Shown piece after piece: positions 58,591-64,000 of a stretch of 64,000 nt of DNA; the first letter of the stretch is position 1; each line of letters begins with the position of its first letter. The notes below the pieces were generated by a model. That model searched no databases. It was not told the DNA's origin and was given only the letters and a program-made list of their open reading frames with translations. A program made the translations under genes and the position numbers. The stretch lies in NCBI GenBank assembly GCA_037133755.1, contig JBAXNN010000001.1:253029-317028 (forward strand), given 5' to 3'. Origin of the DNA: F1-60-MAGs149 sp037133755 (GTDB lineage Bacteria > Actinomycetota > Thermoleophilia > Gaiellales > F1-60-MAGs149).

Positions 58591-59178
58591 ATGTTCGTGA
58601 GCCTCGAGGGCCCCGACGGGGTCGGCAAGACCACTCAGGCGGCCCTGCTGGCCGAGCGCCTGCGGGCTGCCGGACTCGAGGTCGTGCAATGTCGCGAGCC
58701 GGGCGGGACCGAGCTCGGCGAGCGCGTGCGGTCTGTTCTGCTTGATCCGCAGGTCACGATGGGCGACCGCGCTGAGGCCCTGTTGTTTGCCGCGGCGCGC
58801 GCGGAGATCACCCAGGAGGTGATCGCTCCGGCGCTCGAGCGCGGCGCATGGGTCGTGTGCGATCGCTTCATCGATAGCTCGCTGGTCTATCAGGGCATCG
58901 CGCGCGGTCTCGGCGTCGAGCCGATCCGCGAGGTCTCGTTGTTCGCCACCGGGGGTGTCCTGCCGGCCCGCACGCTCGTCATGCACGGCGTCGATCGTCG
59001 TGACGATGAACCCGACCGCATGGAGGCTGCAGGTGCGGACTTCCACGCGCGCGTCGCCGCAGGTTTCCTCGAGCTCGCCGCGCTGGAGCCCGATCGCATC
59101 CGGCTGATCGACGCTCGCGGCGCACAGGACGAGGTCGCCGGCCGCATCTGGGACGCGCTTGAGGGGCTGCACCCATGA
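58591..59178 (+). CDS. tmk: Thymidylate kinase
   Basis: From MFVSLEGPDGVGKTTQAALL the protein has 195 residues. The P-loop is GPDGVGKTT, the DR(Y/F) motif is CDRFIDSSLVYQG, with REPGGTELGE near residue 38. A LID region with RRDDEPDRME follows. It phosphorylates dTMP to dTDP. The start agrees with the leaderless hexamer and with the conserved N-terminus. Its stop overlaps holB (ATGA), as in the conserved tmk-holB-ricT operon. Confidence 0.95.
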   Translation: MFVSLEGPDGVGKTTQAALLAERLRAAGLEVVQCREPGGTELGERVRSVLLDPQVTMGDRAEALLFAAARAEITQEVIAPALERGAWVVCDRFIDSSLVYQGIARGLGVEPIREVSLFATGGVLPARTLVMHGVDRRDDEPDRMEAAGADFHARVAAGFLELAALEPDRIRLIDARGAQDEVAGRIWDALEGLHP

Positions 59179-60293
59179 CGCTTTCGCTGCCCGGCCAACC
59201 GCGCGCCGAGGTGTTGCTCAACGCGGGGCTGAAGGAGCCGGCACACGCGTATCTGCTGCACGGCCCCGCCGGTACGGGCAAGCGCGACGCAGCGCGCGCC
59301 TTCGCGGCCGAGCTCCTCGGCTGCGACGTGCGCCGCATCGTCCCCGGCAGCCATCCGGATCTCGCGATGATCGAGCCCGAGGGCGAGTCGCTGCTCGTCG
59401 ATCAGGTGCACGAGCTGTCGGGTGCCCTGCGCTACCGCCCGCAAGAGGCAGCCCGCCGCGTCGGCATCGTCGACGAGGCAGACCGCCTCAACCGCGATGC
59501 GGCCAACGCGTTCCTGAAGACGCTTGAAGAGCCGCCGGGCGATGTCGTGCTGATTCTGATCGCCGACGACGTCCAGCGCGTGCTGCCGACGGTGCGCTCG
59601 CGCTGCCAGCCGATTGCCTTCCCGCCGCTCGCGGCCGGAGCGATCGCCGAGCGTCTGACCACAACGGGTGTCGATGCGGCACTCGCACAGCGGATCGGTG
59701 TGCGCTCGCGGGGCGACCTGGCGTTTGCCAATCGCCTTGCCGCCGACGCGGCGGTCGGTGCATGGATCGACGGCGTCGAGCGCGATGTCGTTGCGCTTCT
59801 GACCGACGGCCTCGCCGAGGACGCTGCGGTGCAGCGCACCTACGCCGGCATCAAGGCCGTCGGCGATGCCGCCGAGGCCGAAGCCGAGGTGATCACCGCC
59901 GCGCAGCTCGAGCGACTCGACAAGCTGCCGTCCTCGCGCGAGCTCGATCGCGAGCGCAAGCGCATCGAGACGGGCGGCAAGACGACAGCCGGCCGGCGCC
60001 GTCGTCGCGCCGAGACCGACATGATGCGAGCCGTGATCGCCACCGTGCAGCTTGTCATTCGCGATGTTCTCGTCGTCCAGGCCGATGCGCCAGACCGCAC
60101 TGGCTCGGGCATTCCCACCGACGCATTGTCTGCGGTTGCCGACCGGATTCCTCGCGCCCGCCTCGAGGAGGCCCTGACCGGCGTGGACGCTGTCCGTCGT
60201 GCTCTGAGCCAGCCGATCAACGGGCCGCTGGCCTTGGCCGCGGTGTACGCACGCGTCGGGGCGGCCCGTCGGCGCGATGCGGTGACGGCATGA
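59175..60293 (+). CDS. holB: DNA polymerase III subunit delta' (HolB)
   Basis: The 372-residue AAA+ clamp-loader subunit has AYLLHGPAGTGKRDAARAFA, DEADRLNRDAANAFLKTLEEPP and VRSRCQPI (SRC motif). Delta' is the stator of the clamp loader. The four-Cys zinc module usual between the P-loop and HPD is missing: only GCDVRRIVPGSHPDL remains. The C-terminal domain has a basic KTTAGRRRRRAE stretch. It overlaps both neighbours by ATGA, consistent with the conserved operon. Confidence 0.92.
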   Translation: MTLSLPGQPRAEVLLNAGLKEPAHAYLLHGPAGTGKRDAARAFAAELLGCDVRRIVPGSHPDLAMIEPEGESLLVDQVHELSGALRYRPQEAARRVGIVDEADRLNRDAANAFLKTLEEPPGDVVLILIADDVQRVLPTVRSRCQPIAFPPLAAGAIAERLTTTGVDAALAQRIGVRSRGDLAFANRLAADAAVGAWIDGVERDVVALLTDGLAEDAAVQRTYAGIKAVGDAAEAEAEVITAAQLERLDKLPSSRELDRERKRIETGGKTTAGRRRRRAETDMMRAVIATVQLVIRDVLVVQADAPDRTGSGIPTDALSAVADRIPRARLEEALTGVDAVRRALSQPINGPLALAAVYARVGAARRRDAVTA

Positions 60294-61087
60294 TCGTCGT
60301 CGGCGTCGTCTTCCAGTCCGGCGGCACCGTCGAGGTGCTCGACCCCAACGGGCACGAGCTCGTGTGGAACGACCGCGTGATCTGCGAGACGCCGCGCGGT
60401 GAGGAGTACGGCCGCGTCGTGCAGCCGGCGCACGAGCTCGAGGGCAAGGCACCTGAGCGGGTCTTCCGGGTGCTGCGCAAGGGCACGCCCGAAGACGACG
60501 TGTTGCGTCGCGAGCAGCGCGAGCGCGCGGCCGAGGTGCGGCGTGTGTTCCGTCGCGAGGTCGTCAAGCGTCACCAGGGCATCAAGGTGCACGGCGCCGA
60601 GATGCCGTTCGATGGTCGTCGCGTCGTGATCGGGTACACGAGCGAGGAGCGCGTCGACCTGCGCCCGATCGCGCAAGACGTCGGTCGTCAATTGAACCTC
60701 CGCATCGAGGCGCGGCAGGTTGGCCCGCGCGACGGAGCGCGCGTCACCGGCGGCTACGGCCTCTGCGGTGACGTCCTCTGCTGCACCCGCTTCCCCGCGC
60801 ACGAGACGCGCATCACGCTGCGGATGGCCAAGGATCAGGATCTGCCCGTCAACCCCGGTCGCGTCACCGGTCTCTGCGGGCGCCTGCGTTGCTGCCTCGC
60901 CTTCGAGCATCCGGTCTACAAGTCGTTCCGCGATCGCGCCCCGGCGGTTGGTCGCACCGTCGAGACCCCAGAGGGTCGCGGTGTCGTGCGTGGCATCAAC
61001 GTGCCGTCCGACTCGGTGATCGTACGCTTCGACGACGACCGCGAACTGCCGGTACGCCTCGACGACGTGCGCGAAGTCGCGCGCTGA
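60290..61087 (+). CDS. ricT: PSP1-domain protein RicT/YaaT
   Basis: From MIVVGVVFQSGGTVEVLDPN the protein has 265 residues. The PSP1 core has PFDGRRVVIGYTSEERVDLR and ARQVGPRDGARVTGGYGLCG, followed by two Cys triads, GLCGDVLCC and GLCGRLRCC. In Bacillus the Ric complex (RicA/F/T) carries Fe-S clusters and controls mRNA maturation; these Cys are the expected ligands. The ATG overlaps the holB stop. Fe-S dependence links it to the suf genes in this window only in a general way. Confidence 0.93.
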   Translation: MIVVGVVFQSGGTVEVLDPNGHELVWNDRVICETPRGEEYGRVVQPAHELEGKAPERVFRVLRKGTPEDDVLRREQRERAAEVRRVFRREVVKRHQGIKVHGAEMPFDGRRVVIGYTSEERVDLRPIAQDVGRQLNLRIEARQVGPRDGARVTGGYGLCGDVLCCTRFPAHETRITLRMAKDQDLPVNPGRVTGLCGRLRCCLAFEHPVYKSFRDRAPAVGRTVETPEGRGVVRGINVPSDSVIVRFDDDRELPVRLDDVREVAR

Positions 61088-61123
61088 GCCCGAATCCGGG
61101 AGAACCCGCAGCGTCATCTGTCG

Positions 61124-61129
61124 TACAGT
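61124..61129 (+). promoter_or_regulatory. -10 hexamer TACAGT for the uspA gene (leadered)
   Basis: TACAGT is 27 nt before the ATG at 61157. The expected start near 61136 leaves room for the AAGGAGG Shine-Dalgarno at 61144-61150. This is the clearest contrast to the leaderless genes. Confidence 0.45.
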
Positions 61130-61156
61130 TCAGGTGCATTCCCAAGGAGGCCTGAC

Positions 61157-61588
61157 ATGGGCGTTGTCGCGGTTGGCGTAGATGGTTCGGATCGTTCGGT
61201 TCCCGCCCTCGAGTGGGCTGGCAAAGAGGCAGCTGCGCATGGCCACACGCTGCGCGTCGTGACCGCCTGGTCGATTCCCGTCACGGCCCTCAGCCCGGGC
61301 GGCCTGCCCGCGCCGTATCCGATCGACGAGCTCGAGGGCGATGCGCGCGCGGCCCAGGATGCCGTCATCGCGAAGGCCAACATCCCCGCCGGCGTGGAGA
61401 TCGAGCATCACGTCGTCGAGGGCGGCCCTGGCGCTGTCCTGCTCGCCGCAGCCGAGTCGGCCGATCTCGTCGTGGTTGGCTCGCGCGGACATGGTGGTTT
61501 CACCGGCCTGCTGCTCGGCTCGGTCAGCCAGCAGGTCACGGGCCACGCGGCCTGCCCGGTCGTCGTGGTGCCGACCGCGCACCACTGA
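61157..61588 (+). CDS. Universal stress protein (UspA family)
   Basis: The 143-residue single Usp domain starts VAVGVDGSDRSVPALEWAG and has the ATP-binding motif GSRGHGGFTGLLLGSVSQQV near residues 112-131, then CPVVVVP. It is the nucleotide-binding class of Usp. It has the strongest Shine-Dalgarno in the window (AAGGAGG, 6 nt spacing), suggesting high, leader-dependent translation. The next gene follows in the same direction after 40 nt. Confidence 0.94.
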   Translation: MGVVAVGVDGSDRSVPALEWAGKEAAAHGHTLRVVTAWSIPVTALSPGGLPAPYPIDELEGDARAAQDAVIAKANIPAGVEIEHHVVEGGPGAVLLAAAESADLVVVGSRGHGGFTGLLLGSVSQQVTGHAACPVVVVPTAHH

Positions 61589-61628
61589 TCGAGCGCCGAG
61601 GGCTTCGTGCGAGCTGCGGAGGTGACGC

Positions 61629-62843
61629 GTGTCTGAGGTCCGCCTCGGTCTGCGTGAGAACGCGCTGCAGTTCTCGCTGCTCGTTGCGCTAAACGCTCTC
61701 GTTGGCTCGATGGTCGGGCTCGAGCGCAGCGTGATGCCGCTGATTGGCGAGCGCGAGTTCGGCATCACCTCCAAGGTCGCGATCCTCGCCTTCGTGCTGG
61801 CGTTCGGTCTCAGCAAGGCGATCACGAACCTGTTCTCCGGCAGCCTCGCCGAGCGGCACTCGCGGCGGCGCATGCTGATCATCGGGTGGGCGTTCGCGCT
61901 GCCGGTGCCGCTGCTGATCGGGCTCGCGCCGTCGTGGCAGTGGATCGTCGTCGCCAATCTCTTCCTCGGCATCAACCAGGGGCTCGCCTGGTCGATGACG
62001 GTGGTGATGAAGATCGATCTCGTCGGGCCGGCGCGGCGTGGGCTTGCGCTCGGGCTCAACGAGGCGGCCGGCTACCTGGGAGTCGCGCTGATGGCGCTCG
62101 CGTCCGGCGCGCTCGCCGCGACGTACGCGCCGCGTGAGGTCGTCTGGGTCGGTGCGCTGATCGTCGCGGTCGCCGGCCTGACCATCTCGCTCGTGCTCGT
62201 CAGCGATACCGGGGCGCACGTGCGCCTCGAGCAACGGGCGCATGGCACGGCCGGTACGGCGCTCGGCCTCGGCGGCGCGCTCGTCGAGGCCACGCTGCGC
62301 AACGGCCCGCTGCGGGCGTCGTGTCAGGCGGGCCTCGTCAACAACCTCAACGATGCGCTCGCGTGGGGACTGGTGCCGCTGTACCTCGCTGCGGCGGGTG
62401 CATCGCTGCGCGAGATCGCGATCGTGGCGGCGGCCTACCCGCTCGTCTGGGGTGTGGGGCAGCTGGTGACCGGCTGGCTCAGCGATAGCGTCGGCCGCAA
62501 GCCGCTGATCGTGCTCGGCATGCTGCTGCAGGCCGTCGCCCTCGTTGTCCTCGCGCTCAGTGACGGCGCCTTCTCACTCGCCCTGACGGCCGCTGCGCTG
62601 CTGGGTGCCGGTACAGCCATGGTCTACCCGACGCTCATCGCTGCGGTTTCCGACAACAGCCAGCCGCGTGATCGCGCGCGCATCGTCAGCGTGTACCGCT
62701 TCTGGCGTGACTTCGGGTTCGCCCTCGGCGCGCTGCTCGCCGGCGTACTCGCGGACCTGGTCTCGGCGCAGGCTGCGATCGTGGCAGTGGCGATCCTGAC
62801 GGCGGCGAGTGGCCTGTTCGTGTTGGCCACACGCTGGCGCTGA
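61629..62843 (+). CDS. Major facilitator superfamily transporter
   Basis: The 404-residue protein has twelve predicted helices in two halves. The loop 2-3 motif is SGSLAERHSRRRML and its counterpart loop 8-9 is TGWLSDSVGRKPL. The family is of the drug/metabolite H+ antiporter type; the substrate cannot be told. A strong GGAGGTGA Shine-Dalgarno precedes the GTG. It may be co-transcribed with the universal stress gene. Confidence 0.9.
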   Translation: MSEVRLGLRENALQFSLLVALNALVGSMVGLERSVMPLIGEREFGITSKVAILAFVLAFGLSKAITNLFSGSLAERHSRRRMLIIGWAFALPVPLLIGLAPSWQWIVVANLFLGINQGLAWSMTVVMKIDLVGPARRGLALGLNEAAGYLGVALMALASGALAATYAPREVVWVGALIVAVAGLTISLVLVSDTGAHVRLEQRAHGTAGTALGLGGALVEATLRNGPLRASCQAGLVNNLNDALAWGLVPLYLAAAGASLREIAIVAAAYPLVWGVGQLVTGWLSDSVGRKPLIVLGMLLQAVALVVLALSDGAFSLALTAAALLGAGTAMVYPTLIAAVSDNSQPRDRARIVSVYRFWRDFGFALGALLAGVLADLVSAQAAIVAVAILTAASGLFVLATRWR

Positions 62844-62858
62844 CGCGGCACGGTCGCC

Positions 62859-62864
62859 TACGGT
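62859..62864 (+). promoter_or_regulatory. -10 hexamer TACGGT, 7 nt before ATG (leaderless)
   Basis: TACGGT, TTTGTCC, then the ATG at 62872. Confidence 0.5.
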
Positions 62865-62871
62865 TTTGTCC

Positions 62872-63423
62872 ATGACGCAGTCGACAGCAGGGAGCGGCGC
62901 GCACGCGCGTGCCACCGCGCTCGGGATCCTCGATGTGGATCTTGCGGCGATGTACGGCAACGACGATCCGTCGGGCGCGATGTTCGTGTCGCACGTGGCC
63001 CACGGCGATCTGCTGCACCTGTCGGGCACCGTCGCCACGCGGGACGGCGAGGCGTACCTGCCGGGCATTGTCGGTCAAGACGTGTCGATCGACGAGGCGC
63101 GCGACGCCGCGCGGGTGGCCTGCATCGAGAGCCTCCGCGTGATGGCCTTCGCGCTCGGCTCGCTCGACCGGGTCCAGCGCATGATCACCCTGACGGGCTA
63201 CGTCAACTCCGCGCCGGACTTCGAGGAGCAGCCTCGTGTTATCAACGGGGCGACCGAGCTGCTCGTCGAGGTGTTCGGCCAGGCGGGGCTCTGCGCTCGC
63301 GCCGCGATCGGCTGCCAGGGGTTGGCGATGAACTCCTCGGTCGAGCTGGTGATGACCTGCCAGTTCGACGGAGGCGAGGTCGTCTCGGCGCTGCCGACGC
63401 CGGCCGCCGCCCCGCTGGGGTAG
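62872..63423 (+). CDS. RidA/YjgF-family protein
   Basis: From MTQSTAGSGAHARATAL the protein has 183 residues. A RidA/YjgF/UK114-like fold has LLHLSGTVATRDGEAYLPGIVGQ, DAARVACIESLRVM, ITLTGYVNSAPDF and the late ARAAIGCQGLAMNSSVELV. RidA proteins hydrolyse reactive enamines or imines; this branch keeps the Arg in the RAAIG motif and the Glu in VELV. It is followed by a terminator hairpin. Confidence 0.85.
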   Translation: MTQSTAGSGAHARATALGILDVDLAAMYGNDDPSGAMFVSHVAHGDLLHLSGTVATRDGEAYLPGIVGQDVSIDEARDAARVACIESLRVMAFALGSLDRVQRMITLTGYVNSAPDFEEQPRVINGATELLVEVFGQAGLCARAAIGCQGLAMNSSVELVMTCQFDGGEVVSALPTPAAAPLG

Positions 63424-63443
63424 AGCAGCGAGGCGGTAGAGTC

Positions 63444-63472
63444 GGCCGGCTCCCCGTTGAGGAGAGCCGGCC
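63444..63472. terminator. Bidirectional hairpin between convergent genes
   Basis: GGCCGGCTC (63444-63452) pairs with GAGCCGGCC (63464-63472) around an 11-nt loop. It lies between the RidA-family stop and the CBM2 gene stop. Confidence 0.65.
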
Positions 63473-63489
63473 GTACTCGCCTGCATCGG

Positions 63490-64000
63490 TCAGACCCGCG
63501 CCGTGCCGAGCTGACGGGCGTGGCGGATGCGCTGGGCCTTGTTGACGGCCCGAGCGTGGGTCGCCTTTCCGCTGCGCGCGGCCGCGACGGCCGGGGTGGT
63601 CGAGGCGATCTCGGTGACGCTGATCGCCGTGGGCTCGCCCGTGCCGGTGGCGCAGAAGCCGAACGCAGCCACGCTGGTGCGCGGTGCGACGGAGGCTGCC
63701 CAGCTTGGCGCCGTCACGGTGACGACGTTGCCGCTCCGGGTAACCGTGCCATTCCAGCTGTCAGAGAGCTTGACGCTGCTCGGCAGCGTGAAGACCAGCT
63801 TCCAGTTGGTCGACGACCGGGTGCCCGTGTTCGCGATGGTGAAGCTGCGGCAGAAGCCGCCGTTCCACGTCGAATCCTTCATCACGGTTGCCGTCAGCGT
63901 TGCCGTGCCGGGGGCCGGCGTCGGTGTCGGCGTGGGCGTGGGTGCCGGCGTGGGCGTGGGTGCCGGCGTGGGCGTGGGTGCCGGCGTGGGCGTGGGTGCC
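63490..64000 (-). CDS. C-terminal part of a secreted CBM2 (cellulose-binding) protein, 5' end outside the window
   Basis: About 170 residues are visible. Reading from the window edge, a Pro/Thr/Ala linker encoded by 18-bp repeats leads into a family 2 carbohydrate-binding module: TATVMKDSTWNGGFCRSF, TNWKLVFTLPSSVKL, WNGTVTRSGNVVTVT, APRTSVAAFGFCATG. The module has its two disulfide Cys and planar Trp residues. A basic Ala/Arg-rich tail follows. Such modules anchor glycoside hydrolases, esterases or proteases to polysaccharides; the catalytic part would lie beyond base 64000. Confidence 0.82.
   Translation of the reverse strand, partial: APTPTPAPTPTPAPTPTPAPTPTPTPTPAPGTATLTATVMKDSTWNGGFCRSFTIANTGTRSSTNWKLVFTLPSSVKLSDSWNGTVTRSGNVVTVTAPSWAASVAPRTSVAAFGFCATGTGEPTAISVTEIASTTPAVAAARSGKATHARAVNKAQRIRHARQLGTARV
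63929..64000. repeat. Four perfect tandem copies of an 18-bp repeat (coding PT linker)
   Basis: GGCGTGGGCGTGGGTGCC is repeated four times without change up to the window edge and probably continues. On the minus strand it codes an APTPTP linker. Perfect identity suggests slippage-prone length variation. Confidence 0.9.

Noticed and set aside
63929..64000. Short tandem repeats as a possible CRISPR-like array
   Set aside because: The copies are contiguous without spacers, in frame, and encode a Pro/Thr linker of a secreted protein.

Overview
This is a high-G+C chromosomal window from a Gram-positive, actinobacterial-type organism. The best guess is a deep-branching Actinomycetota lineage of the Thermoleophilia/Solirubrobacterales kind. 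That placement is an inference from gene content, not from a marker gene. It rests on the FhaA/FhaB/PP2C/FtsW/PbpA/PknB block, a mycobacterial-type Dcd, a PdtaS/PdtaR-like pair with an ANTAR regulator, an MviN-like pseudokinase, the tmk-holB-ricT operon, and many secreted FN3/PT-linker proteins. Genes are tightly packed with many 1-4 nt overlaps. I see no rRNA, tRNA, CRISPR array, transposase or prophage, and no gene-free stretch longer than about 265 bases.

Layout. 1-8035: the end of an M23-like domain gene, YmdB, a polytopic glycosyltransferase-like protein with a DUF4126 partner, a diacylglycerol-kinase-like protein, a small membrane protein, an HtrA protease and a membrane-fused spermidine-synthase-like protein. 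8199-21309: Fe-S assembly genes in two blocks (sufC-sufB-sufD, and sufS-sufU 8 kb away). Between them lie a secreted beta-propeller protein, a VapBC-like pair, a HisD-like dehydrogenase and a 4.1 kb protease with two complete subtilisin domains. 21306-26383: a PucR-type regulator, a polytopic membrane protein, dcd followed by a structured non-coding stretch, and a membrane pseudokinase. 26495-36709: one long minus-strand operon for growth, division and phospho-signalling (Ser/Thr kinase, fhaA, fhaB, PP2C, ftsW, pbpA, pknB, ddl). 36791-42928: a membrane-anchored protein, DUF4446, HNH nuclease, PdtaS-PdtaR-ClpS and a secreted beta-rich protein. 42974-47949: surface-polysaccharide genes and an ACT protein. 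47966-50996: phosphosulfolactate-synthase homologue plus two flavoproteins. 51032-54124: a two-component system and a repeat protein. 54232-64000: FabF-like ketosynthase, O-antigen-ligase-like protein, LytR_C protein, tmk-holB-ricT, a universal stress protein, MFS transporter, RidA-family protein and a CBM2 protein that runs off the right edge.

How it works together. The pseudokinase, FhaA, FhaB, PknB, PP2C, FtsW, PbpA and Ddl fit one phosphorylation-controlled peptidoglycan system. In mycobacteria FhaA docks a phosphorylated MviN pseudokinase; here a pseudokinase with an MviN-like extracellular domain is a separate gene 1 kb from the operon, without the flippase part.

The most striking property of the window is not one gene. 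At 19 likely transcription-unit starts a TAnnnT hexamer sits exactly 6-8 nt before the start codon and there is no Shine-Dalgarno sequence, which points to pervasive leaderless transcription. Genes with a clear SD (sufC, uspA, the MFS gene, fhaA, the repeat-protein gene) do not follow this rule. Other signals are a 13-mer shared by both suf promoter regions, three nested palindromes between convergent genes, and convergent genes whose stop codons interlock at CTAG.
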